A stretch of DNA of 13,083 bases, taken from positions 1 to 13,083 of the forward strand of contig CALCDN010000287.1 in NCBI GenBank assembly GCA_937900755.1, read 5' to 3'. Numbering within the stretch: position 1 is the stretch's first letter; each line of letters starts with the position of its first letter. This stretch comes from an uncultured Acetobacter sp. (GTDB lineage: Bacteria > Pseudomonadota > Alphaproteobacteria > Acetobacterales > Acetobacteraceae). This document shows positions 6,165-12,973 of the stretch, in pieces. Made by a program: the position numbers and the translations under genes. The notes under the pieces were generated by a model that worked only from the letters and a program-made list of their open reading frames with translations, was not told the origin of the DNA and made no database searches.

Positions 6165-7544
6165 TTATTTTTTTGAGACATGCATGATGATATGTATCTC
6201 GGAAATAACGTTATTTATAAAGGGAACAAGTGCTGGCAATGATTTGTCCGCCCCGAAAGCCGTAGAGACTTTTCCGAACACTTCATTATTTTCAACGGAA
6301 ACATTTACTGTTTTGACTTTGAAGTCGATGTCCCAGTAAAGAGCAAGTGGTGTCTTGGAATCCCCGGAGAAAAACCATTTCAAGCATTGTTCCCGATCGA
6401 AATATAAAAATGATTCGGGCAACAAGGGGCGGACATGTGTGGGATCAGTTAAAAACCAGTCGTGACGCGGGTGTGGAACGCGTATGTCAATTTCCGCGCC
6501 GTCACAACAGACCCGGTAAAGCTCCTGAAAGAGATATTTCAGGTCGCCGCCTATATGTTCCAACACGTGGTGCATTCGGGCATAGGTGACACTGTTTGTT
6601 TCTATGGGCCAATTATTTTCTTGAATATCAAAAACTATATCTGCACCACTTTCCTGGAACAAATCAAAATTCACAAGTGCGACATCATTTTTTGATCCAC
6701 ATCCAAGGTTGATTTTGGCTCTTTTTTGAGAAAATTCATTGGTGCACCAATTTTTTCTTTTTTCTCGGATGCGCTCTATGTCATTTTTGATGAAACTATT
6801 CAAAAGCGAGGTATATGTATTCTTTATCAGATGTACATTGTTTTCGTTAAATCTGCTCAAAGCCCCCCATGACAGTGTTTCCCACAGGTGAAAAGCATAG
6901 GCATCTGGGAAAGAATGTGTGTCTATGAACATGCTTTTCAGGCCAGCGTCCGAGTAGTCTGGGTAGAAAAAAGCGGTCTCGGGTAATACTGTTATTGAAT
7001 CCGGGATTTTCTCTGCCAGAAGATACGGAATTTTTACGGAATGTTCTGACCAGAATTCGTCACGACCAGTCGATCGGAAGCTCGTATAACTTTGCAGCCA
7101 AATTTTCCCAAACTCTGACTGGGGTTCGGATGCCATGATGGCATTGCAAAGACCTATGGTGTTTCCATTAAGAACTTCTTTGCCCATTACAAATTTATTG
7201 TTTCTAATACTGTCAAAAGACTTGACTGTTATGGTATCAACATCCAGATAAAATCCACCATACTGGATGAGGGCATTTAGCCTGAGTATGTCCGCCTGAT
7301 GCGCAACATGATTTAATTTTTTGCCAAAAATTTCCGTCGGTGGCTCCACTATTTTTACTTCAACATTTTCTCTGATATCATCAAAGTAATAATTATCTGG
7401 AACAAATTTACACCAAAATATAATTTTGTAGTCTTTATTAAGTTTTGCCGCCGTTTTTACGGCAGCCCAATGCACAAACCCAAATGGCTTGCCACCAAAG
7501 TCTTCTTTAAGCCCATAAATGAAATGTATTATTTTAGGTATCAT
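6165..7544 (-). CDS. Glycosyltransferase-methyltransferase fusion protein
   Basis: The N-terminal half resembles the DXD-containing sugar transferases (Gly_transf_sug, OCH1/GT32-like). It opens with MIPKIIHFIYG and has HQADILRLNALIQYGGFYLDVD (about residues 82-103), where the final DVD is the nucleotide-sugar/metal-binding motif. From about residue 277 a second domain begins: INLGCGSKND (about 278-287) is a SAM-binding motif I, followed by VNFD, HHVLEHI and LYRVCCDGAEIDIRVPHP, typical of a Methyltransf_11-like fold. One polypeptide may therefore add a sugar and methylate it or its neighbour on a surface polysaccharide. The frame is open to ATG 7565, but AAGGA lies seven bases before ATG 7544, and MIPKIIH is the usual family start; ATG 7547 is also possible. 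The gene is clearly AT-rich compared with ahcY, which suggests lateral acquisition. Acceptor and donor are unknown. Confidence 0.8.
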   Translation of the reverse strand: MIPKIIHFIYGLKEDFGGKPFGFVHWAAVKTAAKLNKDYKIIFWCKFVPDNYYFDDIRENVEVKIVEPPTEIFGKKLNHVAHQADILRLNALIQYGGFYLDVDTITVKSFDSIRNNKFVMGKEVLNGNTIGLCNAIMASEPQSEFGKIWLQSYTSFRSTGRDEFWSEHSVKIPYLLAEKIPDSITVLPETAFFYPDYSDAGLKSMFIDTHSFPDAYAFHLWETLSWGALSRFNENNVHLIKNTYTSLLNSFIKNDIERIREKRKNWCTNEFSQKRAKINLGCGSKNDVALVNFDLFQESGADIVFDIQENNWPIETNSVTYARMHHVLEHIGGDLKYLFQELYRVCCDGAEIDIRVPHPRHDWFLTDPTHVRPLLPESFLYFDREQCLKWFFSGDSKTPLALYWDIDFKVKTVNVSVENNEVFGKVSTAFGADKSLPALVPFINNVISEIHIIMHVSKK

Positions 7545-7643
7545 CATACTGTCCTTGTCTGGCATTAAAATTTATACGTCTTTTTCTCAGCTATTGGTGC
7601 GTATTTTATCTGTTATTTCAACGCATGATAAAAACGCATCATA

Positions 7644-7668
7644 TGAGAAAACAGGGCCTGAGCCCTGT
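7644..7668 (-). terminator. Rho-independent terminator after the 7677-8531 gene
   Basis: ACAGGGC (7651-7657) pairs perfectly with GCCCTGT (7662-7668) around a four-base loop. Read on the minus strand, the stem ends in a T-rich tail (TTTTCTC). It starts eight bases after the stop codon of the methyltransferase-like gene. It separates that gene from the downstream glycosyltransferase, which therefore probably has its own promoter or depends on read-through. Confidence 0.7.
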
Positions 7669-7676
7669 CTTTGAGA

Positions 7677-8531
7677 TCAGGAGGACAAATTCCATTTACG
7701 GGCCACATGGGATGGCCCATGGCCAATATGCGTTACAGCGCTGTACTTTGCGTATTGATGGTGGTTCTCCGCAGTAAACGGCTCACAAAAATGCGCTCCA
7801 CATTCATCCTGCGCCACCAGGTAAGCGTTAAGTCCATGAATGTCGCAGCCGACCAGAGAGGCATTTTTTGTTAGACCAATTTGCTCCATCGTTTTTAGGC
7901 TGGCGCCAAAAAAATTAGTGCCATCCCAAATGCCGGAAGCGTCATACGGCACTTCAAGGGCAACAGAAGGAGGTAGTGATGAGTTGTATTCAATACAATA
8001 AACACGCGCCGTTCTGTTTAAAACTCTCCATATATGACTTGTATTATAGTCTATATCCACGGAGATCAGATCAAATGTTTTTTCGACATTTGCATGGTCA
8101 AGAATTTCATTTATGTTTTCGCGATTCACAAAATTTGTTATAATTTTGAGTTTTCCTGATTCAATATATGGACGAAAAATTTCCCGAGCTTGATTGGATT
8201 TTTCCACACTTCCTTCAACCCAAACACCGCTCCACCCCTGCTCCAAGAGTAAGCGGGTCGTATTCTGGAGGCCGTTTTCTACCCCAATTTCTAGAAAACT
8301 CCGCGATTTCGGTCCTATGCGTGAGAAAATTTCCGCGATATAGCCGTCTTCAAATCCTTGGCTGTAAACTTGCGCATAATTACCATGAAGACGCTTATCT
8401 TCTGGTTTGCCTTTGTAAGAATCGAAAAGAAGATAACCAATCTCATGTTGCGATGTTTCGCAAGCCTGACGCGTTGCTATGCTTAATTTCAAGCATGCAT
8501 CTAGTGCTTGAAGAACAATCTGATCAACCAT
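7677..8531 (-). CDS. Methyltransferase-like protein of a polysaccharide-cluster family
   Basis: The 284-residue protein has a SAM-type motif SFLEIGVENGLQNTT (residues 78-92), then GWSGVWVEGS (99-108), in which a glutamate sits at the ribose-binding position, and FDLISVDIDYNTSHIW (153-168). After this come features of a family often seen beside glycan genes: CIEYNSSLPPSV (179-190), VPYD (194-197), WDGTNFFGASL (202-212), SLVGCDIHGLNAYLV (225-239) and FCEPFTAENHHQY (248-260). I recall homologues only as uncharacterised or 'class I SAM-dependent methyltransferase'; the substrate is unknown. ATG 8531 is preceded by GAGG at four-base spacing. Base composition is AT-rich like the neighbouring fusion gene. 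A terminator follows directly. Confidence 0.75.
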   Translation of the reverse strand: MVDQIVLQALDACLKLSIATRQACETSQHEIGYLLFDSYKGKPEDKRLHGNYAQVYSQGFEDGYIAEIFSRIGPKSRSFLEIGVENGLQNTTRLLLEQGWSGVWVEGSVEKSNQAREIFRPYIESGKLKIITNFVNRENINEILDHANVEKTFDLISVDIDYNTSHIWRVLNRTARVYCIEYNSSLPPSVALEVPYDASGIWDGTNFFGASLKTMEQIGLTKNASLVGCDIHGLNAYLVAQDECGAHFCEPFTAENHHQYAKYSAVTHIGHGPSHVARKWNLSS

Positions 8532-8569
8532 GTTGCCTCGCTAGTGGTAAGAAACCAATAAAAATGCAT

Positions 8570-8680
8570 CTATTCCAGATCAAGTATCAGTCGCCAGATG
8601 GGCAGGCCACCTTTGTTGACGGGCAGGGGAGCGTGCCATGTGTCCGTGATCCGAATAAGAGTGTAATTGCGCCTTATTTG
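8570..8680 (-). pseudogene. Coding-like remnant without a start, in frame behind the methyltransferase stop
   Basis: After the TGA at 8683-8681 the same frame stays open for 36 codons to TAG 8572-8570. The translated text is protein-like (it includes DTWHAPLPVNKGGLPIWRL) and looks unlike random sequence. There is no plausible start codon. It may be the 3' end of a gene whose 5' part was lost, or a C-terminal extension cut off by a nonsense mutation. I do not recognise its family. Confidence 0.35.
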
Positions 8681-9361
8681 TCATGATCCTGGGGACAGAT
8701 GGAAGATATCCGTGCGGAGTACGCCACCATACCCCGCGACTTCGCAGATCGTCTGGACCTGTGTGACGGGGAGGGAGAACGGAGGTTGCGTGACAACCAC
8801 CCCACTACCCGCGCTGAGCCGGATATCGGAACCGCTGCGTTTATCCAGATTGGCGGTAAAACTGTTGCCAGACGGGAGGTGCTCGGTAAGCACCAGAAAC
8901 CGGTACGTCTTGGCTATTTTTTGCAAGGCCACCGCAATCTGGGCGTTCGAGAGATATTGCAACACCTGCCGTAAAAAGACGATGTCTCCATCGGGCAAGG
9001 GGTCGGTCAATATGTCGACCTGACGAAAATCGACACCAAGGTCCAGATATTTCTTCCGGTTCCACTGGATGAGCGGAGTGGCAACATCGCAGGCGACATA
9101 ATGGTGGCACAGTGGCCTGAGACGCGCGCCGACATTGAAGTCGCCGCAACCCAAGTCCACGACATTCGGTTTTTTTCCGATGATCAGAGTATGAAAATGC
9201 AAGTAGAGGGATACCGCGTTTACGTAAGGGTCCACCATGGCCGGATCATGAGAGCCCTGACCGGAATAATAGGCCTGTTCCGTATCGTTTGCGCGCCCCC
9301 ACAACCCTTCTTCGTAAATACGTGTGAAAATCGACTGGGCTGGCTCTTCAATTTCAGTCAT
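8681..9361 (-). CDS. Class I SAM-dependent methyltransferase
   Basis: The 226-residue protein has a full motif I, VVDLGCGDFNVG (residues 67-78), followed by YVACDVATPLI (88-98) with the acidic motif II position. VDFRQVDILTDPLPDGDIVFLRQVLQYL (110-137) contains motifs III and IV, and YRFLVLTEHLP (153-163) follows. The C-terminal GGVLRTDIF (212-220) matches the end of related proteins. The acceptor is unknown; the location beside a glycosyltransferase suggests a sugar or glycan. The frame continues upstream through ATG 9400 to TTG 9412, but ATG 9361 (MTEIEEP) is preferred because the conserved region begins soon after it and the extra residues look non-conserved; no strong Shine-Dalgarno decides the matter. 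Composition is closer to the core genome than the two AT-rich genes downstream. Confidence 0.82.
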   Translation of the reverse strand: MTEIEEPAQSIFTRIYEEGLWGRANDTEQAYYSGQGSHDPAMVDPYVNAVSLYLHFHTLIIGKKPNVVDLGCGDFNVGARLRPLCHHYVACDVATPLIQWNRKKYLDLGVDFRQVDILTDPLPDGDIVFLRQVLQYLSNAQIAVALQKIAKTYRFLVLTEHLPSGNSFTANLDKRSGSDIRLSAGSGVVVTQPPFSLPVTQVQTICEVAGYGGVLRTDIFHLSPGS

Positions 9362-9429
9362 ATTCCGAATTCCGCTTTTGGTAGCAAGAGGTGGACCCAT
9401 TCGTCTGGACAACTTTTGGGGTTGAACAA

Positions 9430-9458
9430 GCTATACTCGATTGTCGTTATGCCGTCAT
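9430..9458 (-). promoter_or_regulatory. Candidate sigma-70-type promoter for the methyltransferase gene
   Basis: On the minus strand, ATGACG (9458-9453) and TATAGC (9435-9430) are separated by exactly 17 bases, each matching four of six consensus positions. It lies between the IS remnant and the methyltransferase start, so it could be an IS-end-derived promoter driving the island. Confidence 0.28.
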
Positions 9459-9478
9459 TCTGACGATGTCGCTGTTGG

Positions 9479-9616
9479 CTATCTGGTCCAGGACCAACCC
9501 CGGATGCAGATGGTGTCAGGCGTGATATGATACGCTTCATCAGGCGTACGTCCACCCAGGGCAGCATGGGAACGCTGCCAATTGTAATGGGCGATCCATT
9601 TCCCTACTGCCTGCAG
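9479..9616 (-). pseudogene. IS3-family transposase OrfB, C-terminal fragment
   Basis: The minus-strand frame encodes 45 residues including GKWIAHYNWQRSHAALGG and RTPDEAYH, the hallmark end of the IS3-family DDE transposase (usual form W...YN..RPH..LGG.TP.e.Y). The frame is closed upstream by TAG at 9619-9617, and no further transposase sequence is recognisable beyond it. It is therefore a truncated remnant; no intact terminal inverted repeats or target duplication were found. It marks the right border of the glycosyltransferase/methyltransferase island. Confidence 0.75.
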
Positions 9617-9620
9617 CTAG

Positions 9621-9983
9621 GCAAACAAGCCTCTCCCCGAACAGCCACCAGTTCTGCCGGTCCTGATAATGCGGCTGCCCAAGGATGCCAGAAAACTCCT
9701 GACTGGCAGCCCCCTCCCCGCCTGATGAACTCCCTCCCACCCCTGAAAATTATCCTTGCTGGTTCATGGTGTTTTAAATCTGAACCTCCTGGCGAGCCGG
9801 GCGTTATCACCCCTGTGGCCATATGTCGGCACGGGCTCTCCGCATGGGTGCGGTTGCGCGTTATTGCGTGCAGAGCCGCCGTGCAGGCTGGACGTTTTAC
9901 GCAAAACTGTCTCTTTGCTGACAGATTTATCGGGTTACCCTGCCAGACAAGAACACGCCGCCCATGATGAAAGGATTTTATAC
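9621..9983. other. Gap between the IS remnant and the DUF3597 gene, no gene supported
   Basis: No convincing coding sequence, RNA gene or clear promoter is seen; frames open here are shadows without family resemblance. Minor repeats are CGTGCAG twice (9867-9873, 9880-9886) and an inverted repeat CTGTC (9907-9911) with GACAG (9920-9924). The latter lies about 60 bases before the DUF3597 start and could be an operator, but either may be chance. Confidence 0.4.
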
Positions 9984-10379
9984 ATGACCATTTTTGGCTC
10001 CATTCTCTCCGCCATTTTTCATCATGCCAGAACCGCAACGCCAGACACGACATCCCCCGCCAATGCCAATGCGCAGCCCAGTGCGGCAGCCCTTGCGGCT
10101 CCTGGCACGGTGCCACCGGCTGGCTCCCCGGTGAATGTCGATGCGGTCCTGACAAGCCTTGCCGCCCGGAACGGACAAAACCTGAACTGGAAAGACTCCA
10201 TAGTGGACCTGCTCAAACTCCTGAGTCTGGACAGCTCGCTTGACGCGCGCAAAAAACTGGCGGCCGAACTGGGCTACACAGGCAACACCGAGGACAGTGC
10301 GGGCATGAACGTATGGCTCATCAAGGAGGTTCGCCTCAAACTGGTGGAAAACGGCGGGACAATTCCCGCAGGCTTATAA
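9984..10379 (+). CDS. DUF3597 family protein
   Basis: The 131-residue protein fits the DUF3597 pattern: MTIFGSILSAIF at the N-terminus, a variable Ala/Pro/Thr-rich linker (about residues 17-49), then the conserved VDAVL..LA, LNWKDSIVDLLKLLSLDSSL (67-86), ARKKLAAELGYTG and MNVWLIKEV segments. The conserved part resembles a small helical, possibly peptidoglycan- or surface-associated domain, but no function is established for the family. AAAGGA at 9970-9975, eight bases before ATG 9984, fixes the start although the frame is open upstream to 9756. Its last 106 bases overlap the convergent L,D-transpeptidase gene. A GCGGGA-CAAT-TCCCGC hairpin lies inside its last codons (10354-10369). Confidence 0.9.
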   Translation: MTIFGSILSAIFHHARTATPDTTSPANANAQPSAAALAAPGTVPPAGSPVNVDAVLTSLAARNGQNLNWKDSIVDLLKLLSLDSSLDARKKLAAELGYTGNTEDSAGMNVWLIKEVRLKLVENGGTIPAGL

Positions 10380-11338
10380 TCCGCGGTATCCACCACCACC
10401 ACAAACAGACCCGCCAGAGGTGAGACAACCCGGTCCTTGCGCAAAAGGGCTGCAAAGCGGCGGTCCACGGTTGCTTGTTGCTCGTACTCGGCATCAAGCA
10501 ACCCATGCCGGTCAATAAACACATTCAGCGATGAGGGAATACGGATGCAGCCTTCCGATGCCGTATGGCCCAGCCGCTGTTCCAGATAAACCGGGTCTGT
10601 CGCATGCATTTCCAGGCGGATCTGCACTTTATCCCGGCTTGGCAGCCATCCTTTTTCTGCCCATTGCCAACCAAAGTCCCACACGCGCATGCCTGTGGTG
10701 CCATTCCCCATAATGCCGTTTTCATTCTTGGTGCCCAAGGCGCGATAACCAAGACGCTCCGCCGAATTGGGAAAAACGCCCGTGGGGGTAATATAGTAAT
10801 ATTGCCGCCCCGTTGTACCGGTGGACACACGGGTGCTGCCGATAACCTGCCAGTCCGCACTGCCGGGTAGTGCCAGTATCAGGCACAGACGCTGGACTTT
10901 GGGGTTACGGTCCACCACCACAAGCACCTGTGGGCGGTCCAGAACATACCCCGCCTGCTCCAGTTGCTGCCGGGCCAAAGCCACCCATCCCGTTTTATAC
11001 GCAGCCGGCACGGCAAGGGCTACGGGCACCTCGCGCCCGAACGCCGTGCTCAGCGCCCAGGCTTCCTGCCGGGCAGCCTCCTCCCCAAGAACAGGCATGG
11101 GATGGATGGCCGGTTCAAGGGCGAGGTGGCCTAGCATTGGAGGAGCGCCAGACACACCGGAAAAAGCCGGGTCCAGGGCACTGTCATCCACATTGGAGGC
11201 GTGTAGGCCACCTGTTATGGGGGCATGGGTGGGGTTTACGTGCGGTGCTGGCACGTCCTGTGCCCAGACCACACTCGCCATGGCCAGAAAACCGCCAGCC
11301 ACGGCCAAGCAGACTGCCAGTTTCCTTGCCGTGCACAT
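10274..11338 (-). CDS. Exported L,D-transpeptidase (YkuD domain)
   Basis: The 354-residue protein starts with a signal peptide (hydrophobic core about 8-22, likely cleavage after VVWA, residue 26), so it acts in the periplasm on peptidoglycan. The YkuD catalytic region contains GIMGNG (208-213), MHATDP with His245 and SEGCIRI with the catalytic Cys264. This fits the H-X(14-17)-[ST]-x-G-C layout but with glutamate where histidine is usual. L,D-transpeptidases make 3-3 crosslinks or attach proteins; a distinct acetic-acid-bacterial group reported in Gluconobacter oxydans makes L-Ala-mDAP (1-3) crosslinks and could include this protein. ATG 11338 has GGGGGAGAG just upstream, within a strong hairpin. 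The last roughly 35 residues are encoded antisense to the DUF3597 gene. It follows lpdA by 66 bases on the same strand. Confidence 0.88.
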   Translation of the reverse strand: MCTARKLAVCLAVAGGFLAMASVVWAQDVPAPHVNPTHAPITGGLHASNVDDSALDPAFSGVSGAPPMLGHLALEPAIHPMPVLGEEAARQEAWALSTAFGREVPVALAVPAAYKTGWVALARQQLEQAGYVLDRPQVLVVVDRNPKVQRLCLILALPGSADWQVIGSTRVSTGTTGRQYYYITPTGVFPNSAERLGYRALGTKNENGIMGNGTTGMRVWDFGWQWAEKGWLPSRDKVQIRLEMHATDPVYLEQRLGHTASEGCIRIPSSLNVFIDRHGLLDAEYEQQATVDRRFAALLRKDRVVSPLAGLFVVVVDTADYKPAGIVPPFSTSLRRTSLMSHTFMPALSSVLPV

Positions 11339-11340
11339 AC

Positions 11341-11376
11341 ATACTCTCCCCCGTATGCAACTACGGGGGAGAGTAT
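11341..11376 (-). promoter_or_regulatory. Perfect 15-bp hairpin containing the L,D-transpeptidase ribosome binding site
   Basis: ATACTCTCCCCCGTA (11341-11355) is the exact reverse complement of 11362-11376, with a six-base loop. In the minus-strand transcript the 3' arm carries GGGGGAGAG and ends two bases before the start codon, so the folded RNA would hide the ribosome binding site. No U-tract follows, which argues against a simple intrinsic terminator for lpdA, although attenuation is possible. Confidence 0.75.
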
Positions 11377-11404
11377 GGCATTAGTCCCAACAAGAAGAAA
11401 ATAT

Positions 11405-12973
11405 TCAGATGTTGATCGCGCGGTTGTCAGCACCCAATGCGGCTTCCTTGACCGCTTCGCTCAGTGTCGGGTGCGCATGGCACACGCGGCCAATATCCTC
11501 AGCCGAGGCGCCAAACTCGATCGCCATGGTGGCTTCGGCAATCAGTTCACCGGCTGCGGGGCCAATAATGTGCACGCCCAGCACGCGGTCGGTCTGCTTG
11601 TCGGCCAGCACTTTGACAAAGCCGTCCGTCATGCCAAGCGCGCGAGCCCGGCCATTGGCAAGGAAGGGGAACTTGCCCGTTTTATAGGCAATGCCCTTGT
11701 CCTTGAGCTGCTCTTCCGTAAAGCCAACGGAGGCCACTTCGGGCCATGTGTAGATCACACCGGGAATGGCATCGTAATTCACATGCCCGGCCTGCCCTGC
11801 CAGCAGTTCGGCCAGTGCCACGCCTTCTTCTTCCGCCTTGTGGGCCAGCATGGGGCCGGCAATGACATCGCCAATGGCGTAAATGCCGGGAATGTTCGTG
11901 GCGTAATGGGCATCCACTTCCACGCGGCCGCGCTTGTCCAGCGCAATTCCGGCTTCTTCCAGCCCCATGTTCTTGCTGGCGGCCGTACGACCAACAGCCA
12001 CCAGGACCACATCGGCCTCCAGCGTTTCCACAGCACCACCGGCGGAGGGCTCAATGCTGAGCACAACGCCTTTTTTGGTTTTTTCGGCTTTGGTCACCTT
12101 GTGGCCCAGCTTCATTTTGAAGCCCTGCTTGGTCAGCAGTTTCTGGAACTGCGCGGCCACTTCGTTATCGGTGCCGGGCACCAGGCGGTCCAGGAATTCA
12201 ACCACGGTCACTTCCGCGCCAAGGCGGTGCCACACGCTCCCCAGTTCCAGCCCGATTACGCCGCCACCAATAACCACCAGGCGCTTGGGCACTTCGGACA
12301 GTTCCAGTGCACCGGTGGAGGTGACAATAACCTTTTCGTCCACCTCAATACCTGCAAGGTTCGCACTGTCGCTCCCGCTGGCAATAATAATATGCTTGGC
12401 GGTCACCGGCTTGCCATCAACACTCAGGCGGCCTGTGCCTTCCACCTTGCCATGACCCTTGAGCCAGGTAATGCCGTTTTTCTTGAAGAGGAATTCGACC
12501 CCCTTCACATTGGCGCCAACGATATCGGCCTTGCGGGCCTGCATCTTGGCCAGATCAATCTTCACGCTATCAATCACCACGCCGTGGGCGGCAAAGTCAT
12601 GCCCCGCTGCATGGTAGTTTTCGGAAGACTGAAGCAGCGCCTTGGAGGGGATGCACCCAACATTCAGGCAGGTTCCGCCAAGAGTTGCGCGTTTTTCCAC
12701 GCAGGCAACCTTGAAGCCAAGCTGGGCCGCGCGAATGGCGCAGACATACCCACCCGGCCCCGCACCAATGACAACAACATCATAATCGGTCTGGGCGGGG
12801 GGCGCTGCCTGGGCTGCCGCCTTGGGGGCAGGGGCCGCCTGTGCCGGTGCGGCCTGATGGCGCGGCAGGGCGGCGGCCGCCTGCCGCCTGCCGCCTGCCG
12901 CCTGTCCGCCGCCGCATCGGGGCTTTGTCCCCCACGCCTGATTTTCCCTGACTGCATGCAGGATACCCTTCAA
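11405..12973 (-). CDS. lpdA: Dihydrolipoyl dehydrogenase (E3), with abnormal 5' end
   Basis: The FAD enzyme reoxidises dihydrolipoyl groups of 2-oxoacid dehydrogenase or glycine-cleavage complexes using NAD+. Residues are numbered from TTG 12973: FAD motif GAGPGG (70-75), redox disulfide CLNVGC (Cys102, Cys107), NAD motif VIGGGVIGLELG, the second FAD motif AIGDV, and the C-terminal catalytic HAHPTLSEA. All are intact and the body has normal length. The N-terminus is odd. The core is preceded by an Ala/Pro-rich linker, usual after a lipoyl domain, but upstream there is only Arg/Gly-rich sequence encoded by a heptamer repeat. The best Shine-Dalgarno (GAAGGG, 12971-12966) serves ATG 12957, which is out of frame with the core. 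In frame, only TTG 12973 (overlapping the upstream stop) or GTG 13063 remain, and TTG was chosen provisionally. Confidence 0.9.
   Translation of the reverse strand: MKGILHAVRENQAWGTKPRCGGGQAAGGRRQAAAALPRHQAAPAQAAPAPKAAAQAAPPAQTDYDVVVIGAGPGGYVCAIRAAQLGFKVACVEKRATLGGTCLNVGCIPSKALLQSSENYHAAGHDFAAHGVVIDSVKIDLAKMQARKADIVGANVKGVEFLFKKNGITWLKGHGKVEGTGRLSVDGKPVTAKHIIIASGSDSANLAGIEVDEKVIVTSTGALELSEVPKRLVVIGGGVIGLELGSVWHRLGAEVTVVEFLDRLVPGTDNEVAAQFQKLLTKQGFKMKLGHKVTKAEKTKKGVVLSIEPSAGGAVETLEADVVLVAVGRTAASKNMGLEEAGIALDKRGRVEVDAHYATNIPGIYAIGDVIAGPMLAHKAEEEGVALAELLAGQAGHVNYDAIPGVIYTWPEVASVGFTEEQLKDKGIAYKTGKFPFLANGRARALGMTDGFVKVLADKQTDRVLGVHIIGPAAGELIAEATMAIEFGASAEDIGRVCHAHPTLSEAVKEAALGADNRAINI
12876..12903. 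repeat. Heptanucleotide tandem repeat, four perfect copies
   Basis: GCCGCCT is repeated four times without a mismatch (AGGCGGC on the coding strand of lpdA). Seven is not a multiple of three, so each slippage step changes the reading frame between any upstream start and the Lpd core. On the next side a GC-rich hairpin-capable GGGGCTTTGTCCCC follows (12919-12932). Confidence 0.9.

Noticed and set aside
9604..10155. 183-codon minus-strand open frame across the IS remnant side and DUF3597
   Set aside because: It is antisense to the conserved DUF3597 start and contains no recognisable motif.
10374..10379. TATAAT at the DUF3597 stop codon
   Set aside because: No -35 element at a suitable distance and no gene downstream on the plus strand.
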